This document shows positions 42,990 to 52,635 of a stretch of DNA of 64,000 nt, piece by piece. The notes under the pieces are model-generated. The model was given only the letters and a program-made list of their open reading frames with translations. It had not been told where the DNA came from and made no database searches. The translations under genes and the position numbers were made by a program. This DNA is from Runella zeae DSM 19591 (GTDB taxonomy: Bacteria; Bacteroidota; Bacteroidia; Cytophagales; Spirosomataceae), in the NCBI RefSeq assembly GCF_000423565.1, contig NZ_AUIF01000011.1, positions 275,984 through 339,983 on the forward strand, read 5' to 3'. Position 1 is the first letter of the stretch, and each line of letters opens with the position of its first letter.

Positions 42990-44258
42990 GTGGATATTTT
43001 CGAGAAACTACGTAACAACTGGGGGCCTATTGGAGCATCGGCCAAGGCCTTAAATAGCCATCATTATTTTTCTTTCCCTAAACTTGAGGGAGAACTTGGC
43101 CCTCACATGAGGTTTCGAGGAATGGAAGTGCTTAATTGGAGCTTAAATAATTACTTAGGATTAGCCAATCATCCCGAAGTTCGTGAAGCAGATGCTAGTG
43201 CTAGTGCTAAATGGGGGCTTGCCTATCCTATGGGAGCTCGTATGATGTCTGGAAATTCAGATTATCATGAAGCATTTGAGAAAGAATTGGCGGAATTTGT
43301 CGGGAAAAAAGATGCTTTTTTGCTCAATTATGGTTATCAAGGGGTGATGTCGGTGATAGAGTGTGTATGTGATCATCGCGATGTAATTGTATATGATGCT
43401 GAGGCTCATGCGTGTTTGATTGACGGTATTCGTTTACATAAAGCAAAAATGGGTCAATACTACAAGTTTAACCATAATGATATGGAAAGCTTGGAGAAAA
43501 ACTTGATTAGAGCCACCAAAGTAGCCAATGAAAAAGGTGGCGGCGTATTGGTGATTACCGAAGGGGTATTTGGGATGTCGGGTAAAGTAGGTAGTCTGGA
43601 TAAGGTAGTAGAGCTAAAGAAAAAATATAATTTCCGACTTTTGGTAGATGATGCTCATGGATTTGGGACTATGGGCGAAAACGGAGGGGGTGTCGGTGAG
43701 ATGTTTGGAGTTTCGGAAGAGATCGATTTGTATTTTTCAACCTTTGCCAAGTCTATGGCTGCTATTGGGGCTTTTGTAGCAGCAGATGACCCAGATATTA
43801 TCATGTATCTTAAATACAATATGCGCTCCCAAACGTATGCCAAAGCCCTACCAATGCCGTATGTAGAAGCCGGACGTAAGCGTTTGGAGTTGATTAAAAA
43901 GCACCCCGAACTCCGCGAAAACCTTTGGAAGATTGTAGGTGCTCTCCAGAATGGATTGAGAGAAAGAGGATTTAATATAGGAGAAACTACTTCGCCAGTG
44001 ACGCCGGTATTCATGCAAGGTCTGGAAGGTGGACTACCAGAAGTAACCAACATGGTGCGCGATTTACGCGAAAACATGGGCATTTTCTGTTCGATAGTGG
44101 TATATCCTGTGATTCCAAAAGGGCAGATTATTTTGCGTCTTATTCCCACAGCTGCCCATAACCTAGAAGATGTGGAGCGGACACTACAAGCGTTTGATAC
44201 TATGCGGGAAAAATTGGATGCAGGTGTGTATAGAGCAGATTTGGTAATAGAAGCCTAA
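42990..44258 (+). CDS. Alpha-oxoamine synthase, serine palmitoyltransferase/cysteate acyltransferase-like
   Basis: A 422-residue PLP enzyme that condenses an amino acid with an acyl-CoA or acyl-ACP. Family marks are NNYLGLANHPEV, HNDMESLEKNL, LLVDDAHGFGTMG (PLP-contacting Asp/His) and the Schiff-base Lys254 in FSTFAKSMAAIG. It starts with GTG at 42990. Length and the SGNSDYHEAFEKELAEF segment fit the Bacteroidota group that makes the long-chain base of sphingolipids or of sulfonolipids (capnine) found in Cytophagales; glycine C-acetyltransferase is the main alternative. A terminator follows. Confidence 0.82.
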   Translation: MDIFEKLRNNWGPIGASAKALNSHHYFSFPKLEGELGPHMRFRGMEVLNWSLNNYLGLANHPEVREADASASAKWGLAYPMGARMMSGNSDYHEAFEKELAEFVGKKDAFLLNYGYQGVMSVIECVCDHRDVIVYDAEAHACLIDGIRLHKAKMGQYYKFNHNDMESLEKNLIRATKVANEKGGGVLVITEGVFGMSGKVGSLDKVVELKKKYNFRLLVDDAHGFGTMGENGGGVGEMFGVSEEIDLYFSTFAKSMAAIGAFVAADDPDIIMYLKYNMRSQTYAKALPMPYVEAGRKRLELIKKHPELRENLWKIVGALQNGLRERGFNIGETTSPVTPVFMQGLEGGLPEVTNMVRDLRENMGIFCSIVVYPVIPKGQIILRLIPTAAHNLEDVERTLQAFDTMREKLDAGVYRADLVIEA

Positions 44259-44277
44259 TTTTCATAGATTTTTTTAG

Positions 44278-44316
44278 AAGCGGGTAGTTTTTGTATGAGA
44301 CTACCCGCTTTTTTTA
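44278..44316 (+). terminator. Rho-independent terminator
   Basis: AAGCGGGTAGT (44278-44288) pairs perfectly with ACTACCCGCTT (44300-44310), followed by a T-run. Confidence 0.9.
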
Positions 44317-44373
44317 TGAATACATAAGGGGATTTTGGAAGGTAAGTACTTTTAATACAAAACTTATCATCTT

Positions 44374-45456
44374 ATGAAATCCTTACTATCTTTTATGCTG
44401 ATAGGGCTGTTGCACATCAGCTTTTGGAGTGCTGCACAGCAGCCATTACGGCTAGGTGTGGTGGGGCTTACTCACGATCATGTTCATCAAATCTTACGAA
44501 GAGCTTCCCAAAAAGATGTAAAGATTGTAGGAATTGCCGAGCCTAATCAAGAGCTTGCCCTGCGTTATCTCAAGCGCTATCAACTTTCGGAGAAGTTGTG
44601 GTATCCCACTACAGAAGCCATGATTGCAGCTACTCAGCCAGAAGCGGTGTGCGCGTTCAATAGTATTTTTGAACACAAGCAGGTAGTGGAAATATGCGCG
44701 CCCAAAGGGATTCATGTAATGGTCGAAAAACCTTTGGCAGTCAGTGTGGCTCACGCTGACGCTATGATAAAACTAGCCCAAAAGCATAAAATCCATCTAT
44801 TGACAAATTTTGAAACAACTTGGTATGCAAGTCATCAAAAAGCATTTGAGATGATTCATGAGCAAAAGGCTTTGGGAGATATTCGGAAGGTAGTGGTGCA
44901 TGATGGTCACCGAGGCCCGAAAGAGATTGGATGTTCAAAAGAGTTTTTGGATTGGCTAACCGACCCTGTCATGAATGGTGGGGGAGCAGTGATTGATTTT
45001 GGTTGTTATGGTGCCAATCTCATGACTTGGTTGATGAAAGGAGAGAGACCCATTAGTGTATCAGCCATAACTCAGCAAATCAAACCTGATATTTATCCAA
45101 AGGTGGATGATGAAGCGACTATTGTTGTGACTTATCCTAAAGCACAAGGGATTTTTCAAGCTTCTTGGAATTGGCCTTTTGATCGAAAAGACATGGAAAT
45201 TTATGGTCAGACAGGGTACGTGGTTTGTGATAAAACTTTGCAATTAAAAGTAAGGACAGGAAATGAAGAAGAAAAGCGCCAAATCGCGTCTTTATCAGCC
45301 CCTTACGACGACCCCTTCACTTATTTTGCGGCAGTAGTAAAAGGCGAAATCAAGCCACACAAAGATTTGTCATCTCCCGAAATCAATCGTATTGTGGTAG
45401 AGATTTTGGAGGCAGCCGTAAAATCAGCCAAGACAGGAAAAGTAGTAAAGCTATAA
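44374..45456 (+). CDS. Gfo/Idh/MocA-family oxidoreductase, exported
   Basis: A 360-residue NAD(P)-dependent oxidoreductase. A signal peptide (MKSLLSFMLIGLLHISFWSAAQ) precedes the Rossmann fold (LRLGVVGLTHDHVHQIL; AEPNQELALRY). EKPLAVSVAHADAMI holds the conserved catalytic-region EKP motif, and NGGGAVIDFGCYGANLMTW the DxGxH-like segment, here with Cys rather than His. An export signal on a cofactor-dependent enzyme is unusual but common in this family in Bacteroidota, where many act on sugars. The substrate is unknown. Confidence 0.88.
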   Translation: MKSLLSFMLIGLLHISFWSAAQQPLRLGVVGLTHDHVHQILRRASQKDVKIVGIAEPNQELALRYLKRYQLSEKLWYPTTEAMIAATQPEAVCAFNSIFEHKQVVEICAPKGIHVMVEKPLAVSVAHADAMIKLAQKHKIHLLTNFETTWYASHQKAFEMIHEQKALGDIRKVVVHDGHRGPKEIGCSKEFLDWLTDPVMNGGGAVIDFGCYGANLMTWLMKGERPISVSAITQQIKPDIYPKVDDEATIVVTYPKAQGIFQASWNWPFDRKDMEIYGQTGYVVCDKTLQLKVRTGNEEEKRQIASLSAPYDDPFTYFAAVVKGEIKPHKDLSSPEINRIVVEILEAAVKSAKTGKVVKL

Positions 45457-45463
45457 AAAAACA

Positions 45464-45488
45464 AAAGTCGCTGATTTTCAGCGACTTT
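45464..45488. terminator. Bidirectional terminator
   Basis: AAAGTCGCTGA (45464-45474), TTT loop and TCAGCGACTTT (45478-45488), a perfect 11-base stem. A-rich sequence on the left gives a T-run for the tRNA on the - strand. Confidence 0.85.
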
Positions 45489-45495
45489 GTGGTTG

Positions 45496-45568
<73 letters not shown>

Positions 45569-45582
45569 ATGTAATGGGACTG

Positions 45583-45612
45583 CAAAGGTAAGACCTTTTT
45601 CAGAAAAAACAA
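45583..45612 (-). promoter_or_regulatory. Promoter of the tRNA-fMet gene
   Basis: Read on the - strand: TTG (45612-45610), 19-base spacer and TACCTTTG (45590-45583), ending 14 bases before the tRNA 5' end. A + strand -7 element TATCTTTG (45614-45621) for era lies back to back with it. Confidence 0.75.
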
Positions 45613-45684
45613 CTATCTTTGCAAAAAAAATAAAAAATATATCTCTGGTCGTATAAAAGAGAGATGTACTAATAGGTTGAAATA

Positions 45685-46611
45685 ATGGAAGCAGAAAATA
45701 TATTGCCCCAAGTAAGTCCCAATCATCGTGCTGGATTTATCAGTATTGTGGGAAAACCCAACGTTGGAAAATCTACATTGATGAATGTATTGGTAGGAGA
45801 GAAGCTATCTATCATTACATCAAAAGCCCAAACTACTCGTCATCGTATTATGGGTATTTTGAATGGCCTTCATGAAGGTACTGATTTTCAGCTGGTGTAT
45901 TCGGATACCCCCGGAATCATCAAACCTCAATACAAGCTGCATGAGTCGATGATGGATTTTGTGCAAGGTTCTCTTGAAGATGCCGATATTGTGCTTTTTG
46001 TGGTAGATATTTTTGAAAAACATGACGAAGAAGACGTTTTGCAAAGACTAGCACGTACCGAAGGGGCCGTGATTTTGGTATTGAATAAAACTGATCTAGC
46101 TACTCCAGAGCAAATCGAAGAAAAAATCGCTTTCTGGAAAGAAAAACTCTTTACGGCAGCTATCATTCCTATCTCTGCTTTAAAAGAAGAAGGCATCGAT
46201 AAGTTGTTTGGTGCAATCATGGAATATTTGCCTGTGCATCCACCTTATTTTCCTAAAGATGAGCTGACTGATAAGCCCGAACGTTTTTTTGCGGCGGAGA
46301 TTATTCGCGAAAAAGTCTTTTTGAATTATAAAAAAGAGGTACCTTACAGTACCGAAATTATAATCGAGGAATTTAAAGAAAAGAAAGATATTATAGTTAT
46401 CAGAGCGGTTATTTTGGTAGAAAGACAAAGCCAAAAGGGAATCATTATTGGTGACAAAGGCAGCATGCTCAAAAAAATAGGGGTAGCTGCCCGAGAAGAA
46501 ATGGAACAGTTTTTTGGTAAAAAGGTGTTCTTGGAACAATACGTAAAAGTTGAGCCTGACTGGCGCAACAAAATACAGAAGTTGAAGCAGTTTGGATACG
46601 AAAACTCCTAG
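45685..46611 (+). CDS. era: GTPase Era
   Basis: A 308-residue GTPase that binds the 3' end of 16S rRNA and helps assemble the small ribosomal subunit. The G1 motif GKPNVGKST, G3 DTPGI and G4 NKTD are in place, and the C-terminal KH domain (IIIGDKGSMLKKIGVAAREEM) binds RNA. A TATCTTTG -7 element at 45614-45621 probably drives it. It is followed by der, a common neighbour in Bacteroidota. Confidence 0.97.
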   Translation: MEAENILPQVSPNHRAGFISIVGKPNVGKSTLMNVLVGEKLSIITSKAQTTRHRIMGILNGLHEGTDFQLVYSDTPGIIKPQYKLHESMMDFVQGSLEDADIVLFVVDIFEKHDEEDVLQRLARTEGAVILVLNKTDLATPEQIEEKIAFWKEKLFTAAIIPISALKEEGIDKLFGAIMEYLPVHPPYFPKDELTDKPERFFAAEIIREKVFLNYKKEVPYSTEIIIEEFKEKKDIIVIRAVILVERQSQKGIIIGDKGSMLKKIGVAAREEMEQFFGKKVFLEQYVKVEPDWRNKIQKLKQFGYENS

Positions 46612-46642
46612 AGGTATCTAACAAAACTGCAAAACACCAAAC

Positions 46643-46662
46643 AGACACCCGACAGGGTGTCT
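46643..46662 (+). terminator. Hairpin between era and der
   Basis: AGACACCC (46643-46650), GACA loop and GGGTGTCT (46655-46662), followed by a weak T-rich stretch. It may partly end era transcripts before der. Confidence 0.55.
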
Positions 46663-46678
46663 CTACATTTTTATAACA

Positions 46679-47986
46679 ATGTCAAATATAGTAGCAATAG
46701 TAGGACGCCCTAATGTGGGCAAATCAACGTTTTTTAATCGTTTGATTCAACAACGCCAGGCCATCATGGATGACCAAAGTGGTGTAACGCGTGACCGTCA
46801 TTACGGATACGCGTACTGGACAGAACAATATTTTACTGTCATCGATACGGGAGGATATGTAGTAGGCTCGGATGATATTTTTGAAGGGGCTATCCGTGAA
46901 CAAGTAGAAATTGCCATGGATGAGGCCGACGTTATTCTTTTCATGGTAGATAGCATGACTGGTCTGACTGACTTAGATAAAGAATTTGCGAATGTGGTTC
47001 GCAAATCCAAAAAGCCAGTTTATTTAGTTGTCAATAAAGCCGAAACCCTAGAAAGAAGCCAGGCTTCTGCCGAATTTTATGAGTTGGGATTGGGAGAGCC
47101 GTACCCTATTTCGTCTCAAACAGGGCATGGTACTGGAGAACTGCTGGATGAGGTGGTAAAACATTTCAAAAACCCTGGGATAGAAGATCCAGATGCTGGA
47201 ATTCCTAAAATTTCGATTCTTGGCCGTCCTAATGTCGGAAAATCATCTTTCCTAAATGTTTTGATAGGAAAAGAAAGAAGTATTGTCACCGACATAGCAG
47301 GAACTACTCGCGATGCTATCAATACCCATTATAAAGCCTATGGCAAAGATTTTATTTTGGTCGATACGGCTGGGATACGTCGTAAATCAAGGGTGAAAGA
47401 TGCGATTGAGTTTTATTCAACTTTGAGGTCTGTCAAAGCCATGGAGGATTCGGATGTGGTGATTGTGATGCTAGATGCCAGCCGAGGATTAGAAGCCCAA
47501 GATCTCAATATTATCGGAATGGCCCACAAAGCCAAAAAAGGAATATTGATAATGGTTAACAAATGGGATTTGATAGAGAAAGATTCCAAAACGGCCGACA
47601 AACTTCGCAAAGAAATGCTTGAGCGATTAGCGCCGATGGATTATATGCCCATCATCTTTGCTTCGGTAGTAGACAAGCAGCGGATTTTCCAAGTCATGGA
47701 AAAAGCCATGGAGGTATACGAAAACAAGACGAAGAAAATCACTACTTCTAAGCTCAATGAAATAATGCAGGTAGAGATTGAAAAGTACCCACCTCCAGCC
47801 CATCGTGGTAAGCATATCAAAATCAAGTATATGATTCAGTTGCCGACACCTTCGCCTACGTTTGTATTTTTCTGTAATCACCCCAAATATATCAAAGAGC
47901 CTTACATGCGATATTTGGAAAATCGTATGCGCGAAAACTTTGATTTTGAAGGAGTCCCTATTACAATATTCTTTAGAGAAAAGTAA
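46679..47986 (+). CDS. der: GTPase Der (EngA)
   Basis: A 435-residue protein with two tandem GTPase domains, each with its own GRPNVGKS P-loop (residue 8 onward and near 182), DTGGY and DTAGIRRKS switch motifs, and NKAE and NKWD specificity motifs. The C-terminal KH-like domain ends in GVPITIFFREK. It is essential for large ribosomal subunit assembly. It follows era after 67 bases and is closed by a clear terminator. Confidence 0.97.
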   Translation: MSNIVAIVGRPNVGKSTFFNRLIQQRQAIMDDQSGVTRDRHYGYAYWTEQYFTVIDTGGYVVGSDDIFEGAIREQVEIAMDEADVILFMVDSMTGLTDLDKEFANVVRKSKKPVYLVVNKAETLERSQASAEFYELGLGEPYPISSQTGHGTGELLDEVVKHFKNPGIEDPDAGIPKISILGRPNVGKSSFLNVLIGKERSIVTDIAGTTRDAINTHYKAYGKDFILVDTAGIRRKSRVKDAIEFYSTLRSVKAMEDSDVVIVMLDASRGLEAQDLNIIGMAHKAKKGILIMVNKWDLIEKDSKTADKLRKEMLERLAPMDYMPIIFASVVDKQRIFQVMEKAMEVYENKTKKITTSKLNEIMQVEIEKYPPPAHRGKHIKIKYMIQLPTPSPTFVFFCNHPKYIKEPYMRYLENRMRENFDFEGVPITIFFREK

Positions 47987-48010
47987 TGTTTTACATAGCT
48001 ATAAAATTAA

Positions 48011-48046
48011 AAACACCTAATCTCTTTAGAGGTTAGGTGTTTTTTT
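48011..48046 (+). terminator. Rho-independent terminator after der
   Basis: AACACCTAA (48012-48020) pairs with TTAGGTGTT (48033-48041), followed by a T-run. Confidence 0.88.
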
Positions 48047-48094
48047 GATACACTACCTTATCTGAATTTGGTGATTCTATAAAGGCAAAAATTA

Positions 48095-50242
48095 TTATTT
48101 ATTGATTTTCAACTCTTTCACTAGGTCTGACCCGCCTAGTTTCTCAATACACCAAAGTACATATCGGATATCGACGTTGATACAACGTTTGTATTTTTTG
48201 TCAAAAACAATGTCGCCCGACATTGCCTCCCAGTTACCGTCAAATGCCAATCCAATCAATTCGCCTTTGGCATTGATCACAGGGCTTCCTGAATTTCCTC
48301 CCGTGATGTCGTTGTTGGTAATAAAGCCTACCGTAACATCGCCATTCTCAGCATACTGACCAAAATCTTTGTTTTTATAGAGTTCCAAAAAGTTTTTGGG
48401 AAGGTCAAATTCACCATCACCGGGTTTGTATTTTTCCATAACGCCAGTCATGGTTGTTTTGTAATTATAATGAACCCCGTCGCGTGGGTCATAGTCTTGC
48501 ACATTTCCATAGCTTACACGTAGCGTACTATTGGCATCGGGATATTCGACAAGGCTCGGATTCATTTCGCTTAGCCCTTTGATATACAAACGAGATAGTT
48601 TTTTGTCAATTTCTTGAAAATCAGCGTTGTACTTGGCATATTTAGAAATGTAGTTTTTCCGAAAATCAGCAAAATATTTAAACGCCCAATCGTTTGATAG
48701 AGTCTCGTATTGGGGGGAGTCTAAGAATTTGTTGAAACGGTTTTTGTCCGTAAAAACACTTGTGAGGTACATTTCTTGAGCAAACTTTTTAAATGATTCT
48801 TCTGGAGTACCCGCCGAAAACTTGTTTAAAATTTCTTTGATAATAGCCGGATGTTGGTCTTTCGGAATATCATTATAAAAAGCCAAAAGTGTTTGAGCTA
48901 CTATTTTTTGATCCGAAAGAAGGTTAAATGACTTAAAAAACTCTTCGCCTCTACTTCTGAAACGCTCAGTGATACCCTGAGCTTTGGCGGGGTCTTTGAG
49001 TTGTTCTTCTGCCACGGCCATAGGTAGGGCCAATGCAGCAATATGGGCTCCTACAATCCCTTGATTCAAATAGGTAGAGTGGGTTGCGTAGGGCTCATAA
49101 GATGCGTAAGCTACTTGCCATTGGTCAAAAATATCTTCATAGGCAGGCTTTCCTTTGGCCCAAGTTCTAAACTGATTTTCCAAAGCTACTTTTTGGTCGA
49201 ACACTTTCAGACGCACTAGTTGCTGGGTCTGACCGATAAAATACTTCCAATAGTTGGCAATACTCGCATATTCAGAGGCCAAAGCGAGCTTGGTAGCCAC
49301 GTCTTTGTCCATTTCTTCTTTCCAAGCTTTCAGCCGAATGTCTCGGTTTTTGATAATGCCAGGGTTTACTTTGTCGATAGCGAGTTTGATACCCATCGAA
49401 GTTTCGTAGCGATTGGTGCGCCCAGGAAAACCAAATACCATCGCAAAATCGCCAGGTTTGATACCTTTTAAAGAAATAGGCAAAAACTTCTTGGGTTTGT
49501 AAGGGATATTGTCTTTGGAATAATCTGCCCCTTTGTTGTCTTTGTTGGCATAAATCCTAAATACCGAAAAGTCTCCTGTATGGCGAGGCCATTCCCAGTT
49601 GTCGGTGTCGCCGCCATATTTACCGATGCTTTGGGGAGGTGTACCTACCAAGCGAATGTCAGAAAACTTCTCAAACACAAACAAATAATAGGCATTTCCT
49701 TTGGCAAATTCTTTCACAGAAGCATTGTAGGCGGTTCCGTCAGTAGCTTTTTGAGATAGCTCATTGCCAAGTTGGTTTACTTTGGCGGCTCTTTCCTTTT
49801 CACTCAAACCCTCAAGTTTTGGTAAGATTTGTGCGGTTACGTCTTCCATTCTCACCAAAATATCAATGTAAAGACCTTCTACGGGGCGTTCTTCTGCGTT
49901 TGATTTTGCCCAGAAACCGTTATCTAAGATATTATCATTAGGAGTGGAGAGTGTCGCAATTGCATCATATCCACAATGGTGATTGGTAAATAGTAAACCT
50001 TTGTCAGACACAATTTCGCCGGTACAAAACCCTCCCCCCATTCTGACTATTGCATCTTTAAGACTAGCATTGTTGATGTCGTAGATGTCTTTGGCGGTAA
50101 GTTTGAAGCCCTGTTTTTTCATTTGTGCTTCATTTTTGCCAATCAGAGAAGGAAGCCACATCCCTTCGTCGGCAGGGTCGGAAGCAAAAGACACACTTGC
50201 TCCTAAAAGAAAAGAAAAAAGTGTAAGTTTTAATTTGTTCAT
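48095..50242 (-). CDS. S46-family dipeptidyl-peptidase, DPP7-type
   Basis: A 715-residue exported serine peptidase that removes dipeptides from oligopeptide N-termini. A signal peptide (LTLFSFLLGASVSFA) precedes DEGMWLPSLI, typical of mature S46 enzymes. The catalytic histidine is in TNHHCGYDA (88-89) and the nucleophile is Ser651 (GGNSGSPV). The residue 18 positions later, Gly669 (AFDGN), corresponds to the S1-pocket position that is Gly in DPP7 (hydrophobic P1) and Arg in DPP11 (acidic P1), so DPP7-like specificity is expected. Such enzymes feed amino-acid catabolism in Bacteroidota. Confidence 0.93.
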   Translation of the reverse strand: MNKLKLTLFSFLLGASVSFASDPADEGMWLPSLIGKNEAQMKKQGFKLTAKDIYDINNASLKDAIVRMGGGFCTGEIVSDKGLLFTNHHCGYDAIATLSTPNDNILDNGFWAKSNAEERPVEGLYIDILVRMEDVTAQILPKLEGLSEKERAAKVNQLGNELSQKATDGTAYNASVKEFAKGNAYYLFVFEKFSDIRLVGTPPQSIGKYGGDTDNWEWPRHTGDFSVFRIYANKDNKGADYSKDNIPYKPKKFLPISLKGIKPGDFAMVFGFPGRTNRYETSMGIKLAIDKVNPGIIKNRDIRLKAWKEEMDKDVATKLALASEYASIANYWKYFIGQTQQLVRLKVFDQKVALENQFRTWAKGKPAYEDIFDQWQVAYASYEPYATHSTYLNQGIVGAHIAALALPMAVAEEQLKDPAKAQGITERFRSRGEEFFKSFNLLSDQKIVAQTLLAFYNDIPKDQHPAIIKEILNKFSAGTPEESFKKFAQEMYLTSVFTDKNRFNKFLDSPQYETLSNDWAFKYFADFRKNYISKYAKYNADFQEIDKKLSRLYIKGLSEMNPSLVEYPDANSTLRVSYGNVQDYDPRDGVHYNYKTTMTGVMEKYKPGDGEFDLPKNFLELYKNKDFGQYAENGDVTVGFITNNDITGGNSGSPVINAKGELIGLAFDGNWEAMSGDIVFDKKYKRCINVDIRYVLWCIEKLGGSDLVKELKINK

Positions 50243-50285
50243 AAAGAATGATTATTGGATTGTTGAAAAGTAAATACTTGAGAAA

Positions 50286-51488
50286 TTAATGAAATAAAAT
50301 CCCAAGTAGTATTCCTCCAAATACAATGATATAAGGAGGGGTTTTGGTGAATTGTAATATAAGAAAAGTCCCTATAATAGTAAAAACTGCCGTAGTGTCC
50401 GTGGCGGTTGGGATAAACATCCTGATGGCTGCCGCTGCGGTAAGCCCTACACTAGCGGCGTTGATTCCTTCAAGTGATGCTCTGACTCCCCTGTATTTTT
50501 TGAGTTCGTTCCAGAATCGATAAACAAAGAAAATAAGAAATGTACCAGGTAAGAAAATACCCATCGTAGCTCCAAGACTTCCCCATAGTTGCCCTGATAT
50601 ACCTTCTGTACGCATGGATAGCGCACCAATGTAAGATGCCACCGAAAATACAGGGCCAGGTACAATTTGTGCAAACGCCATACCAGATAAAAACTCCTGC
50701 CGCGTGAGATATTGCTTAAATTCCACAAATTCGGTGTAAAGCATGGTGTTTAGTACTTGACCTCCTCCAAATACAAGACTGCCATTCCGATAAAAATTTT
50801 CGAACAAACGAATAGGAAGAGACTGCGTAATGGCTCCTAAAATCGCTGCAAAAACCAAGACTCCCAGCCATAAGAAAAAATTAGCCCATTCGATATGAAT
50901 GGGGGCTTTATCCATTTTGGTGTGTTTTTGATATTGTAAGGAGGTAGCTAACCCGCCGACTACTATCACTACGGGAGTCATGTAAGGCGAAGGAAAACTA
51001 TACGCTATGACTGTCGAAATTACCAGGATAATCCAGTGAGAGGAGGTTCGGATAACCTTGGAGCCGATATTAAACCCTCCATAAATCAGAAAAGCAATGG
51101 CCATAGGCTCCACAAATCGCATAAAAGCGATGGATATGTGTTGATTTTGGAGGTAATTAATTCCAAACCCTAGAGCTGTCATGGCAATCACTGCGGGTAG
51201 AGACCATACCAAAAGCGTCAAGTAAGCTAAATTAGGACCACCTATCTTAAAGCCTAGTGCCGTAATGGTCTGAGTAGAAGTAGGGCCAGGTAAAATTTGG
51301 CAAAGAGACTGTAGTTCTAGAAGTTCGGCTTCCGTCAGATAACGTCGTTTTTTGACAAATTTGTCCAAAAACATAACTAAATGCACTTGTGGCCCTCCAA
51401 AACACGTCAAAGCCAGTATCGCCACATCCTTGAGAAAGATGAGGTACCGAATCCGTTTGACGGGAGGGTGCAATACTGGTTGAAACAC
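50286..51488 (-). CDS. chrA: Chromate efflux transporter, ChrA family
   Basis: A 400-residue membrane protein of the full-length CHR type with two homologous halves of about six spans each. Repeated family motifs are visible in both: CFGGPQVHL with QSLCQILPGPTSTQ in the first, and VFGGGQVLNTML with GMAFAQIVPGPVFSVASYIG in the second. Proteins of this kind export chromate by proton antiport; function in Bacteroidota has mostly been assigned by similarity. It stands alone between the S46 peptidase and the oxygenase. Confidence 0.9.
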   Translation of the reverse strand: MFQPVLHPPVKRIRYLIFLKDVAILALTCFGGPQVHLVMFLDKFVKKRRYLTEAELLELQSLCQILPGPTSTQTITALGFKIGGPNLAYLTLLVWSLPAVIAMTALGFGINYLQNQHISIAFMRFVEPMAIAFLIYGGFNIGSKVIRTSSHWIILVISTVIAYSFPSPYMTPVVIVVGGLATSLQYQKHTKMDKAPIHIEWANFFLWLGVLVFAAILGAITQSLPIRLFENFYRNGSLVFGGGQVLNTMLYTEFVEFKQYLTRQEFLSGMAFAQIVPGPVFSVASYIGALSMRTEGISGQLWGSLGATMGIFLPGTFLIFFVYRFWNELKKYRGVRASLEGINAASVGLTAAAAIRMFIPTATDTTAVFTIIGTFLILQFTKTPPYIIVFGGILLGILFH

Positions 51489-51554
51489 AATAAAAGAAAT
51501 AAGTGTGATGGAGTGCGACTACGTCATTAGCTAAAAGTATAAATGTATGATTTT

Positions 51555-52514
51555 CTAAGCTTTTTTTAGACCAAGTTCGATGAGGCGTTCGTTCAGAAAC
51601 TCACCAGCGGTCATATCTATGTACATTTTGGGATGAGATGAATCCACACAACTTTCCAAACAAGTCAAATCCATATCGGCACGTGGGTGCATGAAAAAAG
51701 GAATAGAATAACGAGACGTGTTCATTTTTTCGCGTGGAGGATTGACAACCCGGTGAATCGTAGATTTGAGATGGTGATTGGTAAGGCGGTCAAGCATGTC
51801 ACCTACATTGACCACAATTTGATCTGGAAGAGCCGTGATACCAATCCATTTTCCGTCTCGGCGAAGTACCTCTAGGCCTTCGGCACTTGCACCCATAAGA
51901 AGCGTGATGAGATTGATGTCGCCGTGGGCAGCTGCTCGGACGGCTCCGTCGGGTACGGTAGTAGGATCTAAAGGAAAATAATGGAGGGCTCTCAAAATAC
52001 TGTCGCCATTACGGACTTTATCTTCAAAATAATTTTCGTCTAATCCTAAATAAATGGCAATCGCCTTGAGAAGAGTTTTACCCGTATTTTCAAAAATTTT
52101 GTACACCTCAATACTATAAACTTCAAACTCAGGTGTTTCTGTAGGAAATATATTATGTGGCATATCGCCTTCGGGTTGAGGCTGTCCTATATGGTAAAAT
52201 TCTTTAAGGTCAGCTACTTTAAAGCCTTTGGCTTTTTCTTTACCCTTCCCAATATACCCACGCTGACCATGTAACTCCGAAAATTCATATTTACGTTTTA
52301 TTTCGTCTGTTTGTTTAAAAAAAGCCTGAACAGCATCGTAAAGCTTCAATCTTAGCTCTTCGGTCAACCCATGATTTTTGATACAGACAAAACCGATATT
52401 GTTGAAAGCGGCCCCTAAATCTTGCACAAATTTAGCTTTGAGCGTATTGTCACCCGAAGTAAAATCAGAGATATCTAATGACGGAATTTCGTCTAGAAGT
52501 GTACTTTGTTGCAT
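51555..52514 (-). CDS. 2-oxoglutarate/Fe(II) oxygenase, isopenicillin-N-synthase-like
   Basis: A 319-residue non-heme iron oxygenase of the IPNS/2OG family. The N-terminal domain (IPSLDISDF, GFVCIKNHGLTEEL) is typical. The jelly-roll core has the iron ligands His and Asp in AAHGDINLITLLMG, a distal His in LKSTIHRVVNPP, and the 2OG-binding arginine in RYSIPFFMHP. The substrate is unknown; family members oxidise amino acids, peptides or hormones. Upstream, TAGTGTAGATTTTAAGT (52531-52547) resembles the region before the CDGSH gene. Confidence 0.9.
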   Translation of the reverse strand: MQQSTLLDEIPSLDISDFTSGDNTLKAKFVQDLGAAFNNIGFVCIKNHGLTEELRLKLYDAVQAFFKQTDEIKRKYEFSELHGQRGYIGKGKEKAKGFKVADLKEFYHIGQPQPEGDMPHNIFPTETPEFEVYSIEVYKIFENTGKTLLKAIAIYLGLDENYFEDKVRNGDSILRALHYFPLDPTTVPDGAVRAAAHGDINLITLLMGASAEGLEVLRRDGKWIGITALPDQIVVNVGDMLDRLTNHHLKSTIHRVVNPPREKMNTSRYSIPFFMHPRADMDLTCLESCVDSSHPKMYIDMTAGEFLNERLIELGLKKA

Positions 52515-52635
52515 GGTTCTAAGATGTTGATAGTGTAGATTTTAAGTAGTAATACTTAGGCTACAAAAAGCCCAGGTTTCACTATCCTAAAATCAAAAAG
52601 AATTGTGTAGTGCAAAGTTTGAAAAAACAAACGGT

